A DNA stretch of 13,747 bases, taken from positions 1 to 13,747 of the forward strand of contig CALBSD010000105.1 of assembly GCA_937927625.1 (NCBI GenBank), read 5' to 3'. Numbering within the stretch: position 1 is the stretch's first letter; the number at the start of each line of letters is the position of its first letter. Shown here in pieces: positions 6,354 to 13,562 of this stretch. The DNA comes from an uncultured Actinomycetes bacterium (GTDB lineage: Bacteria > Actinomycetota > Acidimicrobiia > Acidimicrobiales > Ilumatobacteraceae). Under the pieces are notes generated by a model. That model saw only the letters and a list, made by a program, of their open reading frames with translations, searched no databases and was not told the origin of the DNA. Both the position numbers and the translations under genes were made by a program.

Positions 6354-7508
6354 TCAGCCCTTAGCGGAACCGACGACGCCTTCAACGAAGAAGTCCATGC
6401 TGAGGAGTGCGCCGAGTTCGGCCTTCTCGCCAGCCTTCAACCATGCCTTGCCATCTTGCTTGTTGATGGCACCGGTGAATGGTGCGAATGAACCATCAAT
6501 GATGGCTGCCTTCTTCTCTTCGATGAGTGACTGCGTTGCAGCGTCAACTGACTTACCGAATGATGCAAGTGTGACCATTCCGTCCTTCATATTGCCGTAT
6601 GCCTCGTCTGCTGGGCAGTTACCTGCAGCAACAGCCTTTGCGGTCTTGATGTAGAAAGGACCCCAGTTCCATGTTGGAGCTGTCAACCACGCATCTGGTG
6701 CTGCTTCTTTCACGTCAGAGTTGTAACCAACCCACTTTGCACCCTTTGCCTGTGCAGCAACACCGGCTGCTGTGGTGTCCTGGTGCTGTGCAAGAACGTC
6801 AACGCCTGAATCAAGAAGTGACTCTGCAGCCTGCTTCTCGATGGTTGGGTCGAACCATGTCTTTGTCCATGTGACCTGAACAGTTGCTTCTGCATTCACC
6901 GAACGCACACCGAGTGTGAATGCGTTGATGCCACGAAGAACTTCAGGAATTGGGAATGCAGCGACGTAACCGATCTTGCCGTTCTTTGTTGCCTTGCCAG
7001 CTGCGATACCGGAGAGGTAACGAGCTTCTTCAGCAGCACCAAAGTATGTGCCGAGGTTTGTTGGGAGTGCAGGGAAGTCTGCGTACTCGCCGCCACCGGC
7101 CTTGGTAAGAAGGAACTTCGCACCTGTTGCCCACTGGAAGCAAGCTTCAGGATGCTTTGCAGCAACGCGTGCCATTGGCGCGCCGTAACCGAAAGATGTT
7201 GCAAAAATAAGTTGGTAACCATCTGCAGCAAGCTGTTCGAAGGTTGCTTCTGATGTTGCGTCGTCCTTGACGTTCTCAACGCGCTTCACTTCAATGCCGA
7301 GCTCTTGCTCGAGTTGAAGGATGCCCTGCTCGTGCTGGTATGTCCAGCCCTTGTCGGTAGGAACACCGATGTAAACAACTGCAACCTTGACATCTGTCTT
7401 TGCAGCCGGTGCTGATGTTGTGTCTGATGCAGAGTCACTTCCGCCGCAAGCTGCGACGATGAGTGAAGCTGCGGCTGCCGTAGCGGCAAGCTTCCAGAAC
7501 TTCTTCAT
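6354..7508 (-). CDS. BMP/PnrA-family substrate-binding lipoprotein (probable nucleoside receptor)
   Basis: The 384-residue product begins with a lipoprotein signal: basic M-K-K-F-W-K, hydrophobic core and lipobox V-A-A-C with the lipidated cysteine at residue 21, followed by a Ser/Thr/Ala-rich linker. The mature part is a BMP (PF02608-type) periplasmic-binding fold of the PnrA/TmpC group, which captures purine nucleosides outside the membrane. Family features include V-Y-I-G-V-P-T-D-K-G-W-T near the domain start, F-A-T-S-F-G-Y-G-A-P-M and the hinge-side Q-H-Q-D-T-T-A-A segment. ATG 7508 is chosen because AGGAG (7517-7521 on the opposite strand) lies eight bases upstream and the signal peptide starts there; the frame stays open to 7958 but runs through the tRNA gene and is not used. 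It is the first gene of the transporter operon. Nucleoside specificity is a family inference. Confidence 0.95.
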   Translation of the reverse strand: MKKFWKLAATAAAASLIVAACGGSDSASDTTSAPAAKTDVKVAVVYIGVPTDKGWTYQHEQGILQLEQELGIEVKRVENVKDDATSEATFEQLAADGYQLIFATSFGYGAPMARVAAKHPEACFQWATGAKFLLTKAGGGEYADFPALPTNLGTYFGAAEEARYLSGIAAGKATKNGKIGYVAAFPIPEVLRGINAFTLGVRSVNAEATVQVTWTKTWFDPTIEKQAAESLLDSGVDVLAQHQDTTAAGVAAQAKGAKWVGYNSDVKEAAPDAWLTAPTWNWGPFYIKTAKAVAAGNCPADEAYGNMKDGMVTLASFGKSVDAATQSLIEEKKAAIIDGSFAPFTGAINKQDGKAWLKAGEKAELGALLSMDFFVEGVVGSAKG

Positions 7509-7694
7509 GTGTTGATCTCCTGATCCACGGGACCGCCGTCGGTACCGAACAGGGAAAACCCTAGTCGGCTGAAATAGCCCACAAATCATGGGCGGATGTT
7601 GTTTAACTAAGCCGTTACAAATGCCAAATCGAGGCTCGAACTTTGGCCCCGAAGTTTGGTAGTCCCAGGTCGGGGGTACACTCCATTTCTCCCA
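7509..7694. promoter_or_regulatory. Divergent intergenic region: importer operon leader and tRNA-Ser(GCU) promoter
   Basis: This 186-base gap separates the leftward importer operon from the rightward tRNA. For the tRNA, TTTGGT (7655-7660) and TACACT (7677-7682), 16 bases apart, form a fair promoter ending 12 bases before the tRNA. For the importer only the ribosome site is clear. Two small dyads lie in its likely leader (GGCT/AGCC near 7567-7579 and AGGG/CCCT near 7551-7562); neither resembles a known riboswitch, and no strong -10/-35 pair was found on that strand. Confidence 0.4.
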
Positions 7695-7786
7695 GGAGAG
7701 GTGCCAGAGTGGCCGAATGGGGCGCCCTGCTAAGGCGTTGTCCGTCTTAAAGCGGACCGTGGGTTCAAATCCCACCCTCTCCGCCA
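7695..7786 (+). tRNA. tRNA-Ser (anticodon GCU), CCA encoded
   Basis: A 92-base class II tRNA. Acceptor arms GGAGAGG and CCTCTCC pair fully, with discriminator G and encoded CCA. The anticodon loop CTGCTAA (stem GCGCC/GGCGT) gives anticodon GCT, reading AGC and AGU. The long variable arm and the T arm GTGGG/CCCAC with TTCAAAT are clear. The start codon of the next protein gene lies only one base after the CCA, so the two share a transcript unless an internal promoter lies within the tRNA. Confidence 0.96.
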
Positions 7787-7787
7787 C

Positions 7788-8366
7788 ATGAGTTTGCCCC
7801 GCAGACTTCTGGCAGTCGTTCTGACTGCTGGTGCCCTGGTTTTCAGCGCGCCGTCCCCGGTAGGGGCCACATCGGCGACCGGTTGCGTCAAGACGTACAC
7901 CGTCAAGCCCAACGATTCCTGGAGCAAAATTGCCGACAAGGTGAATGTTTCCATGCAATTGCTGCTGAAAGTCAACAAATCGGGCACAAAAACACTGATT
8001 TTGATTGGGGATGTCATCTGCCTACCCCGAGCAGCGGTGACTAGTTCAGCCCCAGTTTCTGGGCTGAAACTGAGTCCTCCCGCCAAGAGGTATACGGCTC
8101 ATCAGGCGGCGGCCATCATCAAAGAGGTTTTCCCCGACGATCTCGAACAGAGGGCAATTGCCATCGCCAAACGGGAGACTCACCTGAACTCAGCGGCATG
8201 GACAAACTGCTGCGTGGGACTGTTCCAGATGAAGTGGGAAAGCCATAAAAAATGGCTTCAGGCGATGGGTATCAGTTCTGCTCAAGAGATGTTGGACCCG
8301 TACGTGGCTTCTCGAGCCGCGCTGCAGCTTTACCGGCGATCAAATGGTTGGAGCCCCTGGAACTAA
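7788..8366 (+). CDS. Secreted LysM protein with lysozyme/transglycosylase-like domain
   Basis: The 192-residue product has a signal peptide (R-R-L-L-A-V-V-L-T-A-G-A-L core, likely cleavage after A27), a LysM peptidoglycan-binding module at about 34-80 (Y-T-V-K-P-N-D-S-W-S-K-I-A-D... V-I-C-L-P), and a C-terminal domain from about 103. That domain has R-E130-T as candidate catalytic glutamate, G-L-F-Q-M (144-148) like the G-L-M-Q motif of goose-type/SLT lysozymes, and a terminal D-P-Y-V-A-S-R-A-A-L-Q-L-Y helix. Three cysteines (33, 78 and the 141/142 pair region) could form disulfides, a possible use for the Dsb pair in this window. The ATG follows tRNA-Ser after one base, leaving no place for a ribosome-binding site outside the tRNA. 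A cell-wall cleaving or remodelling role is likely; the bond cut is not determinable. Confidence 0.85.
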   Translation: MSLPRRLLAVVLTAGALVFSAPSPVGATSATGCVKTYTVKPNDSWSKIADKVNVSMQLLLKVNKSGTKTLILIGDVICLPRAAVTSSAPVSGLKLSPPAKRYTAHQAAAIIKEVFPDDLEQRAIAIAKRETHLNSAAWTNCCVGLFQMKWESHKKWLQAMGISSAQEMLDPYVASRAALQLYRRSNGWSPWN

Positions 8367-8431
8367 AGGGTTTGAATAGGCCAGTGAGTGGATTTCTAAG
8401 GAACCGATAACATTCCAAGTCCACATATTTT

Positions 8432-8507
8432 GCGCTCGTAGCTTAATGGATAGAGCATCTGACTACGGATCAGAAGGTTGTAGGTTCAAGTCCTGCCGAG
8501 CGCGCCA
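8432..8507 (+). tRNA. tRNA-Arg (anticodon ACG), CCA encoded
   Basis: A 76-base class I tRNA. Acceptor arms GCGCTCG and CGAGCGC pair perfectly, discriminator G, encoded CCA. The anticodon stem TCTGA/TCAGA carries the loop CTACGGA, anticodon ACG, normally edited to ICG to read CGU, CGC and CGA. The D arm (GCTTAATGGATAGAGC) and T loop (TTCAAGT) are standard. The 65 bases upstream show only weak -10-like sequences (GATAAC at 8406-8411, TATTTT just before the tRNA), so its promoter is unclear. Confidence 0.97.
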
Positions 8508-8513
8508 GTAACG

Positions 8514-8543
8514 AAAATCCTCCTGCTTTTGCAGGGGGATTTT
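8514..8543. terminator. Bidirectional intrinsic terminator between tRNA-Arg and the dehydrogenase gene
   Basis: AAAATCCTCCTGC (8514-8526) pairs with GCAGGGGGATTTT (8531-8543) around a TTTT loop, with one T/G position in the stem. The stem's A/T-rich base gives a run of T on each strand. It starts six bases after the tRNA CCA and ends one base before the dehydrogenase stop codon, so it can stop transcription from both sides. Confidence 0.85.
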
Positions 8544-8544
8544 G

Positions 8545-9516
8545 TTATTTCCGCGGCGAAATATCGGGGACGATTTCGTCCAATGCCCGCAAGGTACGGC
8601 GTGGTGGAACGCTGTTATTCACGACACCACCGGGGAAGAACGCATTGGTGTCCACACGTTGCTCCGCTTCCATGAACACTTCAGCCAAATCTTCTGGCGT
8701 CCATGCACCCGTTGTTGACCAATCTTGTTCCACTTGAAATGGTCGATAGATCGCAACATCGGGGCCTTCGATGGCGAACACTCTTCCGGTGAAGCGACAC
8801 AGATCGCTCGCGAGATACGCAACAAGTGGTGCGTTGTGTTCTGGTGCATGACGATCAAAGCCCTCTGACTCGGGCATCATCGCAAGCACCCCGGGAGATT
8901 CCTGCACCATGCGCGTACGTGCAGCGGGAGCTAATGCATTGACACGAACACCTAACGACGCAAGTTCTTGCGCATGACTTACTGTAAGCGCGGCAATAGC
9001 GGACTTGACTGCTGCATAGACACCGCCACCAATAGTTGGGTGCAATCCGACAGCGGATGTGGTGTTGATGATGGCACGATGCGACTTAGGTCCGACTTCA
9101 CTCCAATGCGCCGCGGCGAAGTGGCTTGTGGCCAATGTTCCTTTGAGATGAATATCAAGATGACTCGTCACATCTTCTTCTGAGAGATTTACCAAAGATG
9201 ATGGGCGATTATTGCCCGCATTGTTGACGACAATGTCGAGATGTCCGAAAGTCCTCACAGCTGTCTCGATAATGGATTCGGCACCATTCCAGTCAGCAAC
9301 GCTTGCGTAGTTGGCAACCGCAATGCCGCCACGGGAGATAATTTCTTGTACCACGTTGTCGGCTGACTTCTCTCCCACATGTTGACCGAGAACATTGGCG
9401 CCATAGTCGTTCACAACCACGGATGCGCCAGATGCAGCAAGTAGGTAGGCGTACTCGCGGCCTAAACCACTTCCCGCACCAGTAACAACAGCAACTTTTC
9501 CACTAAACAAACCCAT
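8545..9516 (-). CDS. Short-chain dehydrogenase/reductase (SDR), hydroxyacyl-CoA dehydrogenase-like
   Basis: The 323-residue cytoplasmic oxidoreductase has a Rossmann fold with T12-G-A-G-S-G-L-G19 (nucleotide binding), acidic N-D37 after the second strand suggesting NAD preference, N-N-A-G (98-101) and the catalytic set S154, Y167 and K171 (Y-A-A-V-K). The V-V-N-D-Y-G-A segment and the extended C-terminus (about 80 residues beyond a minimal SDR) resemble the group that includes the dehydrogenase part of peroxisomal multifunctional enzyme type 2 and related actinobacterial proteins acting on acyl-CoA or steroid-like substrates. The substrate is unknown. ATG 9516 lacks a strong Shine-Dalgarno sequence; TACGGT lies nine bases upstream on the coding strand, so the mRNA may be leaderless. 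It appears to be a single-gene unit, diverging from the Excalibur gene. Confidence 0.9.
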   Translation of the reverse strand: MGLFSGKVAVVTGAGSGLGREYAYLLAASGASVVVNDYGANVLGQHVGEKSADNVVQEIISRGGIAVANYASVADWNGAESIIETAVRTFGHLDIVVNNAGNNRPSSLVNLSEEDVTSHLDIHLKGTLATSHFAAAHWSEVGPKSHRAIINTTSAVGLHPTIGGGVYAAVKSAIAALTVSHAQELASLGVRVNALAPAARTRMVQESPGVLAMMPESEGFDRHAPEHNAPLVAYLASDLCRFTGRVFAIEGPDVAIYRPFQVEQDWSTTGAWTPEDLAEVFMEAEQRVDTNAFFPGGVVNNSVPPRRTLRALDEIVPDISPRK

Positions 9517-9525
9517 GATTCATTC

Positions 9526-9531
9526 ACCGTA
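9526..9531 (-). promoter_or_regulatory. Candidate -10 element (TACGGT) for leaderless SDR transcript
   Basis: Read on the minus strand, TACGGT matches TAnnnT and ends nine bases before the ATG. No good -35 hexamer is visible. The 57-base divergent gap (9517-9573) also contains a short TCAC/GTGA dyad but no strong operator. Confidence 0.3.
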
Positions 9532-9573
9532 GTCGTTCACAGAGTTCGTGAGTACAGGTAGTTGTACGCCAAA

Positions 9574-10143
9574 ATGGGTTTAATGAGTGACGGCAAAGTG
9601 CGCACATTCCTGCGGGTATTCCTTTTCCTTGCAGGCTTCATGTTGTTCCTCCCGATGGCGGCCCATGCAAGTGCGGGGGACTTAAATTGCCCTGATTTCG
9701 GAACCCGCGAACGTGCTCAGCATGAATTCATGAAGAACAGCACCGACATCTTTCATCTTGATGGCGACAACGATGGTCGGGTCTGTGAATGGAACGGCAG
9801 CACGGGATGGTGGGGTTGGCCACTGGGCAGTATTGCCTTGGTTGCTGGACGATTCATTTCGCGTCGCAAGAAAGGCGACCATCGCGTTGTGCCGGGCGTT
9901 GAAGGTCTCTGGCATAACTTCGTGTTTCACGAAGATGGCGACGCAGACACGGTGATCGACAAGACCGGATTGATGTTGCTTGTAGTGGGAGTTGTTGCAT
10001 TGCCGATTGTCAACGTGATGCGTGATTATGTGTTCCCGCGTTCATTCACACCGCTTGGCATTAATTTCCTTGTTGCGTTGATGCTGGGTGTCGGATCTTT
10101 TGCAGTCTCTTGGCAAACAAACAAGATTGACCAATACCGCTAA
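9574..10143 (+). CDS. Excalibur-domain membrane protein of unknown function
   Basis: The 189-residue product has an N-terminal signal or anchor (about residues 11-32, ending A-H-A-S-A), then an Excalibur-type calcium-binding module at about 37-72: L-N-C39-P-D-F near the start and D-G-D65-N-D-G-R-V-C71-E at the end, where the two cysteines would pair and the acidic loop bind calcium. Three further hydrophobic stretches follow (about 80-95, 131-148, 160-180), so the rest is a small polytopic membrane domain, unusual because Excalibur modules usually end secreted nuclease-like proteins. Start choice is uncertain: ATG 9574 and ATG 9583 are both possible, and a TTG at 9562 extends the frame. Its stop overlaps the stop of the convergent TetR gene by four bases. 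Function is unknown; calcium-dependent surface sensing is only a guess. Confidence 0.8.
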   Translation: MGLMSDGKVRTFLRVFLFLAGFMLFLPMAAHASAGDLNCPDFGTRERAQHEFMKNSTDIFHLDGDNDGRVCEWNGSTGWWGWPLGSIALVAGRFISRRKKGDHRVVPGVEGLWHNFVFHEDGDADTVIDKTGLMLLVVGVVALPIVNVMRDYVFPRSFTPLGINFLVALMLGVGSFAVSWQTNKIDQYR

Positions 10144-10712
10144 CTCTCCAAAGTTTCGATGCCGCGACAGAAAAGCTCGACAAGATTGTTGAGACCTTCA
10201 TCAATTGCTTGGGGCTCTGGGTGTCCGTGATCTTTCTCGAGAGCACAGAATCCATGCAAGGCACTGCGCAATGAACGTGCGCAATGGGCACGAGCATCTT
10301 CCGTGAGGTTGTAATCGTTCAACGCATTTGTCAGTGTTACAACCACTCGGGATAGCGAGGCCTCAATATCAGCGTCGCCAACTGAAGGAACACGGTCAGT
10401 GGCGCTGTACAAACCTGGATGTTCTCGGACGAACCGTTGCCAAGCACGTGCCACCGCCAGGACAGTGCCGTCGCGCTCGGTTCCAATTAATGCCGCAGCA
10501 AGGTATTGCACCAACTCATCGCGTCCACGAAGTGACAACAACATCCAGAGTTCCTCGATACCCGAGACGTGTCGATATAACGCTGGCTGCTTTACGCCTG
10601 CGTCATTTGCAATGCGTTGCAAAGTGACTGCATCAATACCTTCGGTATCAGCAATGATCGCCGCCATCTCCACCACAAGCGCACGGTTTAAGCGTTGACG
10701 AGTGTCAGACAT
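10140..10712 (-). CDS. TetR-family transcriptional regulator, last gene of the sulfonate-type operon
   Basis: The 190-residue protein has an N-terminal helix-turn-helix at about 29-48 (V-T-L-Q-R-I-A-N-D-A-G-V-K-Q-P-A-L-Y-R-H, matching the TetR pattern with L-Y-R-H closing the recognition helix). The C-terminal ligand and dimer domain contains W-Q-R-F-V-R-E-H-P-G-L-Y, typical of a common actinobacterial TetR subgroup. The ATG shares its A with the stop of the amidotransferase-like gene (TAATG), so it is translated from the same message as the enzymes and probably represses its own operon. The best candidate operator is the 17-bp dyad at 13563-13579. Its stop overlaps the convergent Excalibur gene, with no visible hairpin terminator. 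The ligand is unknown; a sulfonate or a pathway intermediate would fit. Confidence 0.92.
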   Translation of the reverse strand: MSDTRQRLNRALVVEMAAIIADTEGIDAVTLQRIANDAGVKQPALYRHVSGIEELWMLLSLRGRDELVQYLAAALIGTERDGTVLAVARAWQRFVREHPGLYSATDRVPSVGDADIEASLSRVVVTLTNALNDYNLTEDARAHCARSLRSALHGFCALEKDHGHPEPQAIDEGLNNLVELFCRGIETLES

Positions 10713-11410
10713 TAGAACTGATGAAAGAAATTCGAGATCCAGCCAGCAATTCGCTCTTGCTGCAATGGCTCTTGCAATGTGTTTCGTGCGGCGGTCGCTT
10801 TCTCTTCACCGAATAATGCAAGGCGTGTAGCGAGAAGGCTGTCTGCAAGTGCAGGCGTGAACTCAGGATGAATCTGCAACGTCCATGCCCTGTCACCAAT
10901 CAACATGCCGCCAATGGGGCAGTAATCGGACTGCGCAAGAAGACGCGAACCATCGGGAAGTGCCTGCACTTGATCTTGATGACTTGCAGCCAAAACGATG
11001 TCATCAGAAGAATCCATCCATGGCTGTGGTTCAACGATTTGATAGTGCTTTGCACCAATGCCCCAGCCATAGTCAGCCTTGGCTACCTTTGCGCCGAGAG
11101 CTTGCGCCATCAGTTGATGTCCAAAACAAATGCCCACATATGGTGATTCCTTCGCCACCATGTCACGCAAAAGTTGTTCAACATCACGCAACCACGCATG
11201 GTCGTCGTACACACTGAGACGACTGGGTGAACACATCCACCCGTCTTGCTCAGACAATGAATCAGGCATTTGGCCCTCATCGCATCGATAGGTGGTGAGT
11301 TCGATTCCCTTGGGCGCAAGGATGTCGGCGTACAACTCTGGATAGTCGCCACCGACATGCAAACTGCCGGCATCAATATGTCCGACTAACAGAAGACCAA
11401 TCTTTTTCAT
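10712..11410 (-). CDS. Class I glutamine amidotransferase-like hydrolase (SHQDQV subgroup)
   Basis: The 232-residue cytoplasmic protein is a stand-alone class I glutamine amidotransferase domain. The nucleophile elbow G-I-C95-F-G-H-Q and the H181-P-E183 pair complete the Cys-His-Glu triad. S-H-Q-D-Q-V (143-148) is typical of the GMP-synthase-like stand-alone group, which includes plant gamma-glutamyl peptidases (GGP1 type). No synthase partner is nearby, so hydrolysis of a gamma-glutamyl bond is more likely than ammonia transfer; that is inference. The ATG overlaps the monooxygenase stop by four bases (ATGA) and its own stop overlaps the TetR start, so it is firmly embedded in the SsuD-type operon. 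It may act on a gamma-glutamyl or glutathione-like conjugate related to the sulfur substrate. Its specific substrate cannot be read from sequence. Confidence 0.88.
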   Translation of the reverse strand: MKKIGLLLVGHIDAGSLHVGGDYPELYADILAPKGIELTTYRCDEGQMPDSLSEQDGWMCSPSRLSVYDDHAWLRDVEQLLRDMVAKESPYVGICFGHQLMAQALGAKVAKADYGWGIGAKHYQIVEPQPWMDSSDDIVLAASHQDQVQALPDGSRLLAQSDYCPIGGMLIGDRAWTLQIHPEFTPALADSLLATRLALFGEEKATAARNTLQEPLQQERIAGWISNFFHQF

Positions 11411-12513
11411 CGGAACGAGAACACCTTGGTGGGGCCGCCTTCAAGTGCGGGCAAGTAGCCACGTTGGCGCAAGATGGGCATCACGCCTTCGCCAAACCAA
11501 TAGGCCTCTTCAAGGTGCGGATAGCCAGACATGATGAAGGCATCGATTCCGAGGTTGTGATATTCCACAATGCGATCTGCGACTTCCTCGTAACTGCCGA
11601 CAAGTGCAGTTCCGACGCCACCGCGAACGAGACCGATTCCGGCCCACACATTTGGATGAATCTCAAGTTTGTTGACATCGCCACCGTGAAGGTCGAACTG
11701 ACGACGCTGGCCAACCGACTGCGTGTTCAGGAAGTCAGCGCGAGCCTTCTCGATTGCATCGGGTGCCATTGAATTCAAGATGCCATCGGCAACGGCCCAG
11801 GCTTCTTCGCTGGTAGGGCGAGCAATGGTGTGGAAACGAATACCGAAACGCATCGTGCGACCAAGCGCAGCTGCTTTCGCTGCGACACGCTCGTGGCGCT
11901 CTTTAATTGCCTCAGGGGTTTCACCCCAAGAGAGATACAAATCAACGTTCTCTGCTGCAACATTTTCCGCTGCTTCACTTGCGCCACCAAAGTAAATCGG
12001 TGGAACAGGGTTTGGCACTTCTCGTGTTGTTGCTTCGGTGACATCAAAGAACTTGCCCTTGAAGGTAAATGGTTGTCCAGACCATGCACCACGCATGACC
12101 TTGACAAATTCTCCGGTGCGCTCATAGCGAGTCTCTTTGTCTTCGGAAACTCCGAAACGAAGCAATTCTGCTTGCTCAGCGCCCGTCACGATATTCACTA
12201 AGCAGCGACCATTAGACATGCGCTGCATGGTGCTGGCCATCTGTGCAGCAAGTGTTGGTGTGAGTAACGCAGGACGAAAAGCCACAAGAAACTTGATGCG
12301 CTTTGTCAACGGAATAATGGAAGACGTTGCAAGCCATGCATCTTCACAGCCAGTACCGCATGGAGTGAGGAGTGCTTCAAATCCCAAGTCTTCACATGCA
12401 CGCGCAATCTGTGCAAGGTATTCATGACTTGGTGCACGGTTCACGGAGTTCTCATCGGGGAGAACATCGCGTGAGTCTCCACCGGTGGGGAGGAACCAAT
12501 TCATTTCAATCAT
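11407..12513 (-). CDS. ssuD: FMN-dependent alkanesulfonate monooxygenase, SsuD-like
   Basis: The 368-residue protein is a bacterial luciferase-like (TIM barrel) monooxygenase close to E. coli SsuD, which uses reduced FMN and oxygen to cleave alkanesulfonates into aldehyde and sulfite. Nearly every SsuD landmark is present: G-C56-E-D-A-W-L, F-L-V-A-F-R-P, N-I-V-T-G, G-I-R226-F-H228, V-R297-G-G-V-G-T-A-L and S-G-Y331-P-H-L-E-E-A-Y. R226, H228, R297 and Y331 coincide with the E. coli catalytic residues as I recall them. Differences lie near the N-terminus (F-L-P-T-G-G-D where SsuD has T-H-G-D) and in a shorter C-terminus. AAGGA (12521-12525, opposite strand) is seven bases before the ATG. The YeiH-type gene ends 23 bases upstream. 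No SsuE flavin reductase or SsuABC transporter is in view. The exact substrate (alkanesulfonate, sulfone or related) is open. Confidence 0.92.
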   Translation of the reverse strand: MIEMNWFLPTGGDSRDVLPDENSVNRAPSHEYLAQIARACEDLGFEALLTPCGTGCEDAWLATSSIIPLTKRIKFLVAFRPALLTPTLAAQMASTMQRMSNGRCLVNIVTGAEQAELLRFGVSEDKETRYERTGEFVKVMRGAWSGQPFTFKGKFFDVTEATTREVPNPVPPIYFGGASEAAENVAAENVDLYLSWGETPEAIKERHERVAAKAAALGRTMRFGIRFHTIARPTSEEAWAVADGILNSMAPDAIEKARADFLNTQSVGQRRQFDLHGGDVNKLEIHPNVWAGIGLVRGGVGTALVGSYEEVADRIVEYHNLGIDAFIMSGYPHLEEAYWFGEGVMPILRQRGYLPALEGGPTKVFSFR

Positions 12514-12536
12514 TGTGTTTTCCTTTGTGAAGTTCT

Positions 12537-13562
12537 TTAGAAATCAAGTGGGATGAGGCGAATAGTTGCGAGTGATGTTCCCATCACGAGTAACCAGGAG
12601 AGAAGACCAAGAAGTAACGGGCGTGACCCGAGAACTCGCAATTTTTTGATATTCACACCGGCACCCAAGCCAACGAGAGCCATTGCGAGAAGAGTCTTTT
12701 CGAGGTTCTTAAAATCAGCGAGAGCGTGATCAGAGAAAAAACCAGTGGTACGGACACAGACCATTACGAGAAACAGAATGATGAACAATGGAAGTGGTGA
12801 TGTCTTCACCACAGTTGTTTCGGACGACTTCTGTTGGGAATTCTCGCGACGATGTTTGAACGCAAAGTATGAAACGAGTGGTGCAAGAAGAATGACGCGC
12901 GTCAACTTGACGATGACTGCACCTTTCAGCGACTCATTGGAATATGCGGTTGCGGTTGCAACAACCTGTGCAACGTCGTGCACCGAAGAGCCGGCCCATA
13001 ATCCGAAACGAACATTGCCCATGCCGAAGAGGTGACCCAAGATAGGCAACGCGAAAATACAAATGCTTCCAAACATGGTGACCAAAGCGATTGCGTATGT
13101 TGCGTCCTCTTCATCGCCATCAACAGCTCCGGTCATTGCGCTGATCGCCGACACACCACAGATGGAATAGCCCGTTGCGGTGAGAAGGCCGAGACCAGGA
13201 GACACTCCGAGCCACTGCGCAATGAACTGGGTACCAAAGAAGGTGATGGTGACGACAGCGATGACTGCAATGAAGCCCTTCCCACCGAGGTGGGCAACCT
13301 CACGCAGAGAAAGCTGAAGTCCGAGAACAACGATGCCCGCGCGAAGGAGACGGCGAGACGCGAACTTCAGTCCGGTATCGCACAAGGAAGGGATGAGCCC
13401 AAGATTTCCGAGCACTGCACCTATTAATAGGGAGACCGTGAGGGGGGAGAGGCTGGACAGAGCAGAGTTTGCCCAGAAGCCAGTTGCCACGGCCGCCCCA
13501 GCGAGAAGCAGCCCGGGAAGCAAGGATCGAGCGGTGCGAAAGGTGGAGCTCGATCGGGACAT
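12537..13562 (-). CDS. yeiH: YeiH-family (UPF0324) membrane protein, putative sulfate/sulfite exporter
   Basis: The 341-residue product is a polytopic inner-membrane protein of the YeiH/YadS family (Cons_hypoth698), with about ten hydrophobic segments and a charged cytoplasmic loop (K-H-R-R-E-N-S-Q-Q-K). Family landmarks are L-R-A-G-I-V-V-L-G-L-Q-L, A-T-G-Y-S-I-C-G-V-S-A-I and the highly typical G-S-S-V-H-D-V-A-Q-V-V-A. Members are annotated as putative sulfate exporters, on limited evidence. Placement directly before an SsuD-like enzyme, which releases sulfite, supports efflux of sulfite or sulfate. ATG 13562 is preferred: it gives the usual length and sits eight bases after a TAGAGT -10-like box, as in leaderless mRNAs. 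A TTG at 13628 would add 22 residues but would put the operator-like dyad inside the coding region. It is the first gene of the operon. Confidence 0.88.
   Translation of the reverse strand: MSRSSSTFRTARSLLPGLLLAGAAVATGFWANSALSSLSPLTVSLLIGAVLGNLGLIPSLCDTGLKFASRRLLRAGIVVLGLQLSLREVAHLGGKGFIAVIAVVTITFFGTQFIAQWLGVSPGLGLLTATGYSICGVSAISAMTGAVDGDEEDATYAIALVTMFGSICIFALPILGHLFGMGNVRFGLWAGSSVHDVAQVVATATAYSNESLKGAVIVKLTRVILLAPLVSYFAFKHRRENSQQKSSETTVVKTSPLPLFIILFLVMVCVRTTGFFSDHALADFKNLEKTLLAMALVGLGAGVNIKKLRVLGSRPLLLGLLSWLLVMGTSLATIRLIPLDF

Noticed and set aside
7509..7600. Possible purine riboswitch in the importer leader.
   Set aside because: Only two short dyads are visible, without the conserved three-way junction core of a purine riboswitch.
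2623..7786. Importer operon lying between two serine tRNA genes, suggesting a tRNA-targeted genomic island.
   Set aside because: No integrase or mobility gene is present. The shared T-arm sequence is normal tRNA homology, and the flanking terminators and composition look native.
6354..7958. Long upstream extension of the BMP lipoprotein reading frame.
   Set aside because: The extension crosses the tRNA-Ser(GCU) gene antisense, and the lipoprotein signal with a good ribosome site starts at 7508.
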